DNA from: Evtepia gabavorous
Lineage (GTDB): Bacteria; Bacillota; Clostridia; Oscillospirales; Oscillospiraceae
Direction of reading: 5' to 3'
DNA length: 64,000 nucleotides
Assembly (NCBI RefSeq): GCF_003425665.1
Contig: NZ_QQRQ01000007.1
Coordinates: 1 to 64,000, forward strand
The notes beneath the pieces are model-generated. The model was not told the DNA's origin. It was given only the letters and a program-made list of their open reading frames with translations, and did no database searches. The position numbers and the translations under genes were made by a program. Positions within the stretch are counted from its first letter, which is position 1, and every line of letters begins with the position of its first letter. Of this stretch, positions 55,404-63,772 are shown piece by piece.

Positions 55404-57800
55404 ATGTTTGAGCAGTTCCGTTTGACAGAGGTACTGGTACAGTACAAACAGAATTTCGTTTCAAAGTTGTGGGGCGAAGAAAAATATAAATGGGAAGCCG
55501 TGAAGTGGTTCCAGGATAATTGGGATGTGAATGCTCCTGACTTTGCAGAAATGTTAAACCGCTCCCTGGACAAGACCTATAATCTGCTGGCGTCTGCTAA
55601 CAATTTCCCGAAAGGCATGATTGTTGGCTTTGCTAAATCTGCGCCTGAAGAAGTGCGCGCCATGTTTTTATCGCTGTATGATGAAAGCAAAGATGTGTAC
55701 GAACGAATCAATGCGTTCAAAATGCAGTCGACTGTTCTGCTGGAGAAGTATGGAAACGGAGCTGCACAGCACTATCAGTACGAAAATGCCATCAGCACAT
55801 ACCTTTGGCTTCGTTTTCCAGACAAATACTACATCTATAAATTCGGCGAAGTAAAAACAGTCGCCAGCGAATTGGAATCGGACTATCGATTTAAGAAAGG
55901 TGCTTATGCCGACAATATTCGGAATTTTCTGAAGCTGTATGATGAGATCAGCGTGGCGCTGAAAGAAGATACGGAATTGGTGAACCTGTTCCAATCTCAG
56001 CTTACGGACACCTGCTATCCTGATCCGCAACTGAAAACGCTGACGATCGATGTCGGTTTTTACATTAGCAGATATTATTCTCAGAAAGAGGCTTCCGCTG
56101 CTGCGACTACAGAATGGTATGGTTCAGATTATGACCCAGGTCTTTCTGTTGATGACTGGTTGAAACTTCTGAAGGATGAAGCTGTCTTTACCACCGGTGC
56201 CCTTGAAATTATGAAACGTATGAAGGATTACGGTGGGGTGGCTTCCTGCACACAGCTTGCCGTGAAATATGGAGAGACAAAGAACTTCTATAATTCAGGT
56301 TCTGTTGCATTGGCAAGGCGGGTATGCGATTCCACCGGCATCACCCCGAATGCCAGAGAGGACGGTTCTATACAGTGGTGGACAATCCTATACACAGGCC
56401 GTGACGCAGGAAAGGATGAGGATGGAAGTTTTATTTGGAAGTTAAGAGACGAGCTTTCAGCAGCCCTTGATAAAGTAGATCTAAGTAGCATCGAATTGTA
56501 TGTTGCAGCGGCTCCCGGAGAGCAGGATCACGGCTATTGGTGGCTGAATGCCAATCCAAAGATCTGGAGCTTTTCCGACATTGCGGTTGGCGAGGTTCAG
56601 GCATACACACTTTATAATGAGAACGGAAATAAGCGTCGTATCTTCCAGAACTTCCTTGATGCGAAGGCTGGGGATATGATCATCGGATATGAATCGAATC
56701 CGGTGAAGCAGATCGTCGCCATCGGTCGCGTCAGCGCAGAGCAGGACGGCGAGAAGCTGTTCTTTGAAAAGGTCGAAGGCCTGACTTCACCGATTGATTA
56801 TGCGACCTTGAGAGGATGCCCGGAACTGGAGCGTATGGAGTATTTTCAGAATCCGCAAGGTAGCCTGTTCAAGCTCACCAGAGGCGAATTTGACTTCATC
56901 TTCGATTTGATTCGTGAGGAAAATCCGGCAGCGCAGGAAGCCTCCATTGATGCTTACACAAAGAGCGATTTCCTCGATGAAGTGTACATGACCGAAAAAC
57001 GCTACGAGAACCTTGTGGCTGTTCTCCGCAATAAGAAGAACATCATTCTGCAGGGTGCTCCCGGTGTTGGTAAGACTTTCGCCGCAAAACGTCTGGCGTG
57101 GTCCATGATGGGCGAAAAAGATGATAGCCGCATCGAGTTCGTACAGTTCCACCAGAACTATTCCTACGAAGACTTCATGATGGGCTATAAGCCGGTCGAG
57201 GACGGCTTTGAGTTGAAGTACGGTATTTTCTATCGTTTCTGCCAGAGGGCTGCCAACCAGCCGGACAAGGAGTTCTTCTTTATCATTGACGAAATCAACC
57301 GTGGCAACATGAGTAAAATCTTCGGTGAGTTGCTGATGCTGATCGAAAAGGACTACAGAGGCACAAAAGCGACTCTGGCCTATAATGGTCTCTCGTTCTC
57401 AGTGCCGAAGAATCTTTATATCATCGGCATGATGAACACGGCAGACCGTAGCCTTGCTATGATCGACTACGCGCTTCGTCGTCGTTTCAGCTTCTTTGAG
57501 GTGGAACCGGGCTTCGATTCCGAGGGATTCATTCATTATCAGAACGGTCTGAACAACGAGACGCTGAATGAACTTATTAACAAGGTGAAGGACCTGAACC
57601 GTGAGATCACTCTTGACAAGTCGTTGGGTAAGGGCTTCTGCATCGGCCACAGCTATTTCTGCGGCAGGGATGTATGCACCGAGGAATGGCTGCACTCCAT
57701 CGTTGACTATGACATTCTTCCGATGCTCAGCGAATACTGGTTCGACGACGCCAATAAACTCCAGCGTTGGGAGAACATTCTGCAAGGTGTGTTTCAATGA
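55404..57800 (+). CDS. mcrB: McrB-like restriction ATPase with EVE domain
   Basis: A 798-aa member of the McrB AAA+ GTPase family. An uncharacterised N-terminal region of about 370 residues is followed by an EVE domain (GYWWLNANPKIWSFSDIAVG near 374, and later IIGYESNPVKQIVAIGRVSA), which reads modified bases. The motor has Walker A QGAPGVGKTF (about 549-558), Walker B FFIIDEINRGN and MNTADRSLAMIDYALRRRFS. EVE-McrB proteins restrict DNA with modified cytosine. It is 12 nt after hsdR and overlaps mcrC by 4 nt. Confidence 0.92.
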   Translation: MFEQFRLTEVLVQYKQNFVSKLWGEEKYKWEAVKWFQDNWDVNAPDFAEMLNRSLDKTYNLLASANNFPKGMIVGFAKSAPEEVRAMFLSLYDESKDVYERINAFKMQSTVLLEKYGNGAAQHYQYENAISTYLWLRFPDKYYIYKFGEVKTVASELESDYRFKKGAYADNIRNFLKLYDEISVALKEDTELVNLFQSQLTDTCYPDPQLKTLTIDVGFYISRYYSQKEASAAATTEWYGSDYDPGLSVDDWLKLLKDEAVFTTGALEIMKRMKDYGGVASCTQLAVKYGETKNFYNSGSVALARRVCDSTGITPNAREDGSIQWWTILYTGRDAGKDEDGSFIWKLRDELSAALDKVDLSSIELYVAAAPGEQDHGYWWLNANPKIWSFSDIAVGEVQAYTLYNENGNKRRIFQNFLDAKAGDMIIGYESNPVKQIVAIGRVSAEQDGEKLFFEKVEGLTSPIDYATLRGCPELERMEYFQNPQGSLFKLTRGEFDFIFDLIREENPAAQEASIDAYTKSDFLDEVYMTEKRYENLVAVLRNKKNIILQGAPGVGKTFAAKRLAWSMMGEKDDSRIEFVQFHQNYSYEDFMMGYKPVEDGFELKYGIFYRFCQRAANQPDKEFFFIIDEINRGNMSKIFGELLMLIEKDYRGTKATLAYNGLSFSVPKNLYIIGMMNTADRSLAMIDYALRRRFSFFEVEPGFDSEGFIHYQNGLNNETLNELINKVKDLNREITLDKSLGKGFCIGHSYFCGRDVCTEEWLHSIVDYDILPMLSEYWFDDANKLQRWENILQGVFQ

Positions 57801-58855
57801 TTAAAGATAAGAGCATCTTCATAAAAAATATATACTATATGCTTTCGTATGCCTTCACGACACTGAATCAAGGCGGCTATGAGGATATTGCCACTGAAGA
57901 GTTTGAGAACATGCACAACCTTTTTGCCGCAATTCTGGCGAAGGGCATCAGCAGACAGTTGAAACAGGGTCTGTATCGGGAGTACCTGAACAGGAAAGAG
58001 GATGTTGCTGATGTTCGTGGCAAAATCGATATACCGGGAACCATACAGAATCGCCTCGCCAGGAAACGGGTACTGACCTGCGAGTATGACGAGCTTTCCG
58101 AAAACAACCTTCTAAATCAGATACTCAAAACGACTGTTATGCTTCTACTCCGGCACACGCGGGTAGATCAAGAATACAAGAGTGATTTAAAGAAGGAAAT
58201 GTTGTTCTTCTCGAATGTTGACACAATCGATCCAACCACGATCCGCTGGTCGGCTATTCGGTTCCAGAGGAACAACAATACCTACCGTATGCTCATCAGT
58301 CTGTGCCAGCTCATTTTGGAAGGAATGCTTCTGACGACTGACTCTGGAGAATACAAGCTGGCTTCCTTCGTAGATGAACAGCGCATGAACCGCCTGTACG
58401 AGAAGTTCATCCTCGAATACTATGCTAAAGAATGTCCGCAGGTGACAACAACGGCCTCACAAATCCCATGGGCTTTGGATGATGGTATTGGGACGATGCT
58501 GCCAGTGATGCAGAGCGACATCATGCTGACCAAGGATGATACGGTTCTCATCATTGACGCCAAATACTATACGCATACGACGCAGACGCAGTACGATGTC
58601 CACACACTGCACTCTGGCAATCTGTATCAGATTTTCACTTACGTCAAGAACAAGGATACAGGGTTTGGTGATAAACCGCATACGGTTTCTGGTATGCTCC
58701 TTTATGCCGCAACGGATGAGGCTATTCAGCCGGACAACAGCTACCAGATGAGTGGCAACAAGATTAGCGTCCGAACGCTTGACTTGAATCAAGAATTCTC
58801 CGAAATTGCTACTCAGTTAAATACGATTGTGGACGAACATTTTTCTGCCAGTTAA
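57797..58855 (+). CDS. mcrC: McrC-type nuclease subunit
   Basis: This 352-aa protein is the nuclease partner of McrB. The PD-(D/E)xK core is visible as MQSDIMLTKDDTVLIIDAKY, with D, D and K in the right spacing near residues 235-255. The N-terminal part (SIFIKNIYYMLSYAF) is typical of the McrBC 5-methylcytosine restriction family. The ATG overlaps the McrB stop as ATGA. It is the last gene of the defence operon. Confidence 0.93.
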   Translation: MIKDKSIFIKNIYYMLSYAFTTLNQGGYEDIATEEFENMHNLFAAILAKGISRQLKQGLYREYLNRKEDVADVRGKIDIPGTIQNRLARKRVLTCEYDELSENNLLNQILKTTVMLLLRHTRVDQEYKSDLKKEMLFFSNVDTIDPTTIRWSAIRFQRNNNTYRMLISLCQLILEGMLLTTDSGEYKLASFVDEQRMNRLYEKFILEYYAKECPQVTTTASQIPWALDDGIGTMLPVMQSDIMLTKDDTVLIIDAKYYTHTTQTQYDVHTLHSGNLYQIFTYVKNKDTGFGDKPHTVSGMLLYAATDEAIQPDNSYQMSGNKISVRTLDLNQEFSEIATQLNTIVDEHFSAS

Positions 58856-58890
58856 AGCTCTATTGGAATTCCTTTTAATCTGCAAAGATG

Positions 58891-58988
58891 AAACGATAGC
58901 CCACAAATTAAACGATACCCATAAATCAAACGCTGGCCGCTACTGCTCGGCGCCTTTGCAGACTGGGTAGGCAACAGGCTATCGCTTT
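58891..58988. repeat. Iterated AAACGATA repeats at the island-chromosome junction
   Basis: AAACGATA occurs at 58,891-58,898 and 58,910-58,917 and, as AAACGCT, at 58,928-58,934, spaced 18-19 bp. An inverted relative, GCTATCGCTTT, lies at 58,978-58,988. They lie between mcrC and the 3' end of tRNA-Ala, where an attachment region would be expected. Confidence 0.45.
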
Positions 58989-59048
58989 ATCTGATGGAGG
59001 CTGGGACTGATAAAAGCCAGAAACCCCTTGAAATCAGGGCTTTTGGGC

Positions 59049-59100
59049 AAAAAGAAAGCACCGCAACCTTGATACCCATTGTATCAAAATTGCGGTGCTT
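59049..59100 (-). terminator. Terminator of tRNA-Ala
   Basis: AAGCACCGCAA (59,056-59,066) pairs with TTGCGGTGCTT (59,090-59,100), and an inner stem TTGATAC/GTATCAA extends it. On the minus strand TCTTTTT follows. It lies 3 nt after the CCA of the tRNA. Confidence 0.85.
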
Positions 59101-59103
59101 CTT

Positions 59104-59180
59104 TGGTGGACCCGAAGGGGATCGAACCCTCGACCTTACGGATGCGAACCGTACGCTCTCCCAGACTGAGCTACGGGCCC
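59104..59180 (-). tRNA. tRNA-Ala (anticodon CGC)
   Basis: The 77-nt sequence folds as a canonical cloverleaf. The acceptor stem GGGCCCG/CGGGTCC contains the G3-U70 pair that marks alanine tRNAs. The anticodon stem is TACGG/CCGTA with loop TTCGCAT, giving anticodon CGC for the codon GCG. The T arm contains TTCGATC, the discriminator is A and CCA is encoded. The defence island ends near its 3' end. Confidence 0.95.
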
Positions 59181-59236
59181 AAATCAACAGTTCCAAAAAC
59201 AGAACAGGAAAACAAAGCAATATGAAATTATAGGTG

Positions 59237-59282
59237 TGGCAGAAAACCGAACCCTTTGCGCTCCCAACCGCGCTACAGGCCC
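59237..59282 (-). pseudogene. tRNA remnant upstream of tRNA-Ala
   Basis: GGGCCTGTAGCGCGGTTGGG at the right end reads as the 5' half of a tRNA up to the D arm. It is followed at once by GGGTTCGGTTTTC, like a T arm, then TGCCA. The anticodon arm and a matching 3' acceptor strand are missing. A TATAAT (59,227-59,232) between it and tRNA-Ala may be the tRNA-Ala -10 box. Confidence 0.5.
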
Positions 59283-59437
59283 AAATGCTTTAAGCAAGAC
59301 TATATTATATCAGGAGAATTTAAAAAGTAAAGTCTTTTTTGAAGAAAAAACCGGAAAAATTTTAGAGGCGGGGAGAGAAATAGAGAAGCCCTGTGTGAAA
59401 AACAGAAAAAGAAGTGAAAGATTTTTGAGAGAGCTTC
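59283..59437. other. AT-rich spacer between tRNA and SRP RNA
   Basis: No gene is seen here. The stretch is rich in A and G on the plus strand and has no hairpin with a T run that I can support. Confidence 0.5.
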
Positions 59438-59466
59438 TTGATTCTTTTGGGAAAATGATGTACAAT
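59438..59466 (+). promoter_or_regulatory. Promoter of the SRP RNA gene
   Basis: TTGATT (59,438-59,443), 17-bp spacer, TACAAT (59,461-59,466). Transcription would begin near 59,473, about 30 nt before the conserved SRP RNA sequence. Confidence 0.8.
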
Positions 59467-59502
59467 ACAAGCCAACAGTCTGCCAGATACCGTATCGGTG
59501 TC

Positions 59503-59778
59503 GGGCATGGCCGCACTAGTCGGGGAGATAGCGGTGCCCTGTACCTGCAATCCGCTGTAGCAGGGATGAATCCCGGACCCCCGGAGGCCTCTTGTTTCGT
59601 TAGTTGCCGGTAAGCGGTGATGATAAATCGGTCCTGCGCAACGCAGCACTGTGAACCGTGTCAGGCGGGGAACCGAGCAGCACTAAGCAGAACGCCGCGT
59701 GTGCCGCGGGTTTGCCGGTTTTGAGCTGGCTGCCGGTGAGACAGGAATGAGAGGTCCTTCAAAGGCCGGTGTGCGGTC
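59503..59778 (+). ncRNA. ffs: Signal recognition particle RNA, large bacterial type
   Basis: The sequence follows the Bacillus subtilis scRNA closely in order: an Alu-domain 5' part with GATAGCGGTGCCCTGTACCT and GCAATCCGCT, GGTCCTGCGCAA, then the S-domain tip GTGTCAGG ... GGAACCGAGCAGCA, and a 3' part GTGCCGCGGGTTTGCC that pairs back. This RNA and Ffh target membrane and secreted proteins. The ends are estimated by comparison. The dnaX gene follows, as in many Firmicutes. Confidence 0.94.
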
Positions 59779-59836
59779 CTGCCGGATCCCGAATGTGTCT
59801 GGCGGACTGATTTTTGTGGGCAGAGGAGGAGAGCGG

Positions 59837-61648
59837 GTGTATCAGGCGCTTTATCGCAAGTGGCGCCCCCGCACCTTTGACGAGGTGGTGGGGCAGCCCC
59901 ATATCACAGAGACGCTGAAACGGCAAGTGGCGACGGGACGTTTATCCCATGCCTACCTCTTTACGGGAACCCGGGGGACTGGAAAGACCACCTGTGCCAA
60001 GATCTTGGCTCGGGCGGTGAACTGTGAGCATCCTGTGGACGGCAATCCCTGCAATGCCTGCCCCGCCTGTCTGGGAATTGAGAACGGTTCTATCCTGGAC
60101 GTTTTAGAATTGGACGCCGCCTCCAACAACGGGGTCGATCAGATTCGCGCGCTGCGGGACGAGGCGGCCTATACGCCGGCGGCGGTGCGTAAGCGGGTCT
60201 ATATTGTGGATGAGGTTCACATGCTGTCCACAGCGGCATTCAATGCGCTGCTGAAGATTCTGGAGGAGCCTCCGGCCCATTTGATGTTTATTTTGGCCAC
60301 GACCGAACTGCATAAGGTGCCCGCCACCATCAAATCCCGGTGTCAGCAATTTGCCTTTAAGCGGATCTCTCCTAAGGCGTTGGCAGGGCGACTGGATTAT
60401 GTTGCCCGCCAGGAGGGAATTCCGTTGTCAACACCTGCCGCGGAGCTTCTGGCCCGTCTGGCCGATGGTGGGCTGCGGGATGGATTGTCTTTGCTGGATC
60501 AGTGCAGCGGGGCAGAGGGAGAGCTCAACGAAACCGTTGTTTTGGACGTTTTGGGATTGGCGGGAAATCGTCGAACCGCCGAACTTTTGGACTGTGTGGC
60601 CCGGGAGGACACCGCCGGCGCGTTGGAGGCGCTGGATGGCCTTTATCGGGATGGTAAGGACATGGGGGCGTTGCTGGGAGAGCTTGCGGCATTGGTCCGG
60701 GATCTTCTGATTCGGAAAACCGCGCCGGAGGGCGGCCAGGGACTTCTGACAGGAGGGTATGAGGAGCGCACCATCCGACAGCTGCTCCAGCGGTTTACCT
60801 CCGGGGAGCTGGTGCAGATCATGACTCTTTTGCAGAGAGCACAGGCAGAACTGTACCGTAGCAGCAGCCGGCGCTTCGACGTTGAGCTCTGCCTAATTCG
60901 GCTTTGCGACCGCCGTTTGTCTGAGACCGAGGAGGGGATTTTGTCCCGCCTCAGCCGTTTAGAGGAACAGCTGTCTCAGGGAAGCATCCCGATACAGCAG
61001 GAGAAAATCGTCTCGCCGCCAGAGGAGAACGCTTCTTCAAAGGAACCAATTCCTGCGGAGGAGACACCGCCGTGGGTGCCGGTGTCTCCCCAGGAGGAAG
61101 AGGAGACGTTTGTCTTTTCGGAGGAGGATGTGCCCCCTTGGGAGGACGCTGGATTTTCCTCTGGCCCATTCGATGTGCCGGCTCTGTCTCCCGACGTAAA
61201 GATGGACAGAGAGAAAAAAATGCTGACGGCGAATGATGAACAGCGGGGGAGGCATCCATCGGAAGAGGTGCCTTCAGGACAGTGGCCGGCCTTTTTGGCT
61301 ACCCTGCGGGATTTGCCGCCTATGGTGCATTCCTTTTTGCACAAGCCAGAGTCTGTAACGGGAACCTTTGAGGAGAGGACCCTTACGCTGTGGGTGGATT
61401 CAGAACTGACGAAAGGATTCCTCAGCAGGGGAGATACCCCTTCCCTCCTGGAACGTGCGGCAGAGGCCTATCTGGGGCAGCCCCGGCGGGTGGTTTTCAA
61501 AGTGGGAAAACCGGAACCGGCGGAACGGCGGAATCCCTCTGCCTCTCAAGCATTGTCCCATGCGGAAGTCCAGACTCCGCCGGAAGGGGATAAATTTGAT
61601 GATCTGCTGGCCTTAGGCCGGCAATTTGGAAATTTTACCGTGAAATAA
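59837..61648 (+). CDS. dnaX: DNA polymerase III subunits gamma and tau
   Basis: This 603-aa clamp loader subunit starts VYQALYRKWRPRTFDEVVGQ from a GTG at 59,837, with AGGAGG upstream. It has the P-loop GTRGTGKTTC, a zinc site of four cysteines (CEHPVDGNPCNACPAC), the DEVH Walker B and the SRC sensor (IKSRCQQF). The C-terminal third is tau-like and poorly conserved, rich in P and E. Frames that extend upstream overlap the SRP RNA and are not coding. Confidence 0.96.
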   Translation: MYQALYRKWRPRTFDEVVGQPHITETLKRQVATGRLSHAYLFTGTRGTGKTTCAKILARAVNCEHPVDGNPCNACPACLGIENGSILDVLELDAASNNGVDQIRALRDEAAYTPAAVRKRVYIVDEVHMLSTAAFNALLKILEEPPAHLMFILATTELHKVPATIKSRCQQFAFKRISPKALAGRLDYVARQEGIPLSTPAAELLARLADGGLRDGLSLLDQCSGAEGELNETVVLDVLGLAGNRRTAELLDCVAREDTAGALEALDGLYRDGKDMGALLGELAALVRDLLIRKTAPEGGQGLLTGGYEERTIRQLLQRFTSGELVQIMTLLQRAQAELYRSSSRRFDVELCLIRLCDRRLSETEEGILSRLSRLEEQLSQGSIPIQQEKIVSPPEENASSKEPIPAEETPPWVPVSPQEEEETFVFSEEDVPPWEDAGFSSGPFDVPALSPDVKMDREKKMLTANDEQRGRHPSEEVPSGQWPAFLATLRDLPPMVHSFLHKPESVTGTFEERTLTLWVDSELTKGFLSRGDTPSLLERAAEAYLGQPRRVVFKVGKPEPAERRNPSASQALSHAEVQTPPEGDKFDDLLALGRQFGNFTVK

Positions 61649-61673
61649 ACTGGATTAAAGGAGCGAGAACACG

Positions 61674-62045
61674 ATGGCAAAAGGTTATGGACGTCCCCCA
61701 ATGGGCCGGAAAGGCGGCAAAGGAATGGGCATGGGAATGCCCGGCCTGAACATGGATATGATTAAGCAGGCCCAAAAAATGCAGGCAGATATGGAGCGAA
61801 CCCAGGCGGAGCTCCAGGAGAAGGAATACACCGCCACGGCGGGCGGCGGCGTGGTCTCCGCCACAGTGGATGGCAAGCATACGCTGAAGGCATTGACCAT
61901 CGACCCCGAGGCAGTGGACCCGGAGGATGTGGAAATGCTCCAGGATATGGTGATTGCTGCGGTCAATGAAGCGGTTCGGGCGGCCATGGAGGACATGAGC
62001 TCCAGCATGGGAAAAATTACCGGCGGAATGAATTTGCCCTTCTGA
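61674..62045 (+). CDS. YbaB/EbfC family nucleoid-associated protein
   Basis: This 123-aa protein has a glycine- and methionine-rich start (GGKGMGMGMPGLNMDMIKQA), then the YbaB helix QKMQADMERTQAELQEKEYT and the strand-helix core with VVSATVDGKHTLKALTIDPE. It binds DNA as a dimer. AAAGGAG precedes the ATG. In most Firmicutes recR comes next; here it does not. Confidence 0.93.
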   Translation: MAKGYGRPPMGRKGGKGMGMGMPGLNMDMIKQAQKMQADMERTQAELQEKEYTATAGGGVVSATVDGKHTLKALTIDPEAVDPEDVEMLQDMVIAAVNEAVRAAMEDMSSSMGKITGGMNLPF

Positions 62046-62069
62046 GCGGGAGAAGAGGAGGAAGGTTCC

Positions 62070-63026
62070 ATGAAGATTACATTGCTGGAGCCCCTTGGCA
62101 TTCCAGAAGAAGTGTTGGCACGGTATCAGTCCTGCCTGGAAAAGAGGGGACACCAGTTCACCGCCTATGGAGAGAAGACCACTGACCCGGCTGAGCTCAT
62201 CCGCCGCACCGGGGAGAGTGAGATTGTCATTCTTGCCAATAACCCCTATCCTGCGGAAGTGGTGGAGGCTGCGCCAAACCTTAAAATGCTGGATGTGGCA
62301 TTCACAGGGATTGACCATGTGGCCCTGGATGCCTGCAAGCGAAAGGGCGTAATGCTCTGCAATGCCGCTGGATATTCAACGCAGTGTGTGGCGGAGCTTG
62401 CCATTGGCTTGACCATCGCCTGCCTGCGGAACATGCCGGACTGTGAAACGGCTGTCCGAACCGGCGGCGTAGGCGGGGCGCTCCGTGGCCGCGAAATTGG
62501 AGGGTGTACTGTGGGCATTGTGGGAACCGGCGCCATTGGAACCATGACAGCCCGGTTGTTCCAGGCTTTTGGTGCCAAGGTTATTGCCTATTCCCGCACG
62601 GTTCGTCCCGAGGTAGAGGAGATGGGGATTTCCTATGTCTCCTTGGAAACACTGATGGCGCAGAGTGACATTGTGTCCCTGCATTTGCCCAGCAATCCTC
62701 AGACCAAGGGGATGATCTCAAGGGCCATGCTGCAAAAGATGAAACCCACGGCCATTCTCATCAATGTGGCCCGAGGCGCTGTTGTGGACAATACCGCTTT
62801 GGCGGAAGCACTGAACCAGGAAAAGATTGCTGGGGCTGGTATTGATGTATTTGATATGGAACCGCCCCTTCCGGAAACGTATCCTCTTTTGAGGGCAAAA
62901 CACACCGTTCTAACCCCTCATGTGGCCTTTGCCACAGAGGAAAGTATGCTTCGGCGTGCGGAGATTGTGTTCCGGAATGTGGAGGCCTACCTGGACGGGT
63001 GTCCTGAAAATGTGTGCCCCCTTTGA
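62070..63026 (+). CDS. D-isomer-specific 2-hydroxyacid dehydrogenase
   Basis: This 318-aa NAD-dependent oxidoreductase has the Rossmann motif GIVGTGAIGTMTARLFQAFG (about 149-168), the catalytic arginine in INVARGAVVDN, the glutamate region DVFDMEPPLP and the histidine in LTPHVAFAT. The substrate (for example phosphoglycerate, glyoxylate or lactate) cannot be named. AGGAGGAAGG lies just before the ATG. It follows ybaB by 24 nt. Confidence 0.92.
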   Translation: MKITLLEPLGIPEEVLARYQSCLEKRGHQFTAYGEKTTDPAELIRRTGESEIVILANNPYPAEVVEAAPNLKMLDVAFTGIDHVALDACKRKGVMLCNAAGYSTQCVAELAIGLTIACLRNMPDCETAVRTGGVGGALRGREIGGCTVGIVGTGAIGTMTARLFQAFGAKVIAYSRTVRPEVEEMGISYVSLETLMAQSDIVSLHLPSNPQTKGMISRAMLQKMKPTAILINVARGAVVDNTALAEALNQEKIAGAGIDVFDMEPPLPETYPLLRAKHTVLTPHVAFATEESMLRRAEIVFRNVEAYLDGCPENVCPL

Positions 63027-63044
63027 TGGAAGAAGAGAAGAAGA

Positions 63045-63087
63045 AACTCCCTTTGTACTCTGAGAAACGGAGACAAAGGGAGTTTTT
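63045..63087. terminator. Bidirectional terminator
   Basis: AACTCCCTTTGT (63,045-63,056) pairs with ACAAAGGGAGTT (63,073-63,084). TTTTT follows on the plus strand and a T-rich stretch on the minus strand. It separates the convergent dehydrogenase and uracil-DNA glycosylase genes. Confidence 0.9.
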
Positions 63088-63097
63088 ATATGCTGCA

Positions 63098-63679
63098 TTA
63101 TTCCGGGCGAGGGGAGAAACTATCCGGGCAGAGTTCTCGTACTTTGGCTTGAATGCCTTTTAGGTCTACAAAAGTATCCGGACCTTTCAGGGGGTCCCGC
63201 AGGACCGCAGAGGGGTGATAAATGGCAGTCATTTGCACGCCGGCCCGGTCGAACCATTGCCCATGCTGCTTGGTAATACGAAATCCCTTGTCAATGATCC
63301 GCATGGCGGCGATTCGGCCCAAACAAACGATGATTTTGGGGCGGATCAAGGCCGTTTGGGCGCGGAGATAACCAATACAGGCGTCCTGCTCTGTGTTCAA
63401 GGGGTCCCGATTGCGGGGCGGGCGGCATTTGACGATGTTGGCGATGTAGACCTTGGAGCGGTCCAGGTCAATCAGGGACAACATCAAATCCAGAAGTTTT
63501 CCGGCGGGGCCTACGAAGGGCTCCCCCTGCAAATCTTCCTGCTCACCGGGACCTTCTCCAATGAATAAAATGTCTGCCTGCCGGTTTCCCACGCCGAAGA
63601 CAACGTTGGTGCGGGTCTCTGACAGGGGGCAGTTTTGACATTGCCGGCATCGAGCCTCTAATTCTTCCCAGGTGACCAT
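63098..63679 (-). CDS. Uracil-DNA glycosylase, family 4 (iron-sulfur)
   Basis: This 193-aa repair enzyme removes uracil from DNA. It has the cluster ligands CRQCQNCPL near the start, the active-site loop [20 protein letters not shown] (about 42-61), further ligands in [13 protein letters not shown] and ACIGYL, and the minor-groove loop HPSAVLRD. The ATG at 63,679 is chosen because GAGGAGG lies upstream; the longer frame has no ribosome site. Confidence 0.94.
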   Translation of the reverse strand: MVTWEELEARCRQCQNCPLSETRTNVVFGVGNRQADILFIGEGPGEQEDLQGEPFVGPAGKLLDLMLSLIDLDRSKVYIANIVKCRPPRNRDPLNTEQDACIGYLRAQTALIRPKIIVCLGRIAAMRIIDKGFRITKQHGQWFDRAGVQMTAIYHPSAVLRDPLKGPDTFVDLKGIQAKVRELCPDSFSPRPE

Positions 63680-63772
63680 AAGGCGCCTCCTCGTCCGTGC
63701 TTGGCGAAACATGAAGTTTCCCGTCGATGTTGCAAACATTATACCAGCCGGAGGGAGAAAAGGCAACGGGGA

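Noticed and set aside
59236-59613. A 125-codon plus-strand frame across the tRNA remnant and SRP RNA
   Set aside because: It covers RNA gene sequence and an AT-rich spacer, has no ribosome site and no protein-like composition.
59699-59836. Upstream extension of dnaX to 59,699
   Set aside because: This part overlaps the 3' end of the SRP RNA. A GTG with AGGAGG at 59,837 gives the standard DnaX N-terminus.
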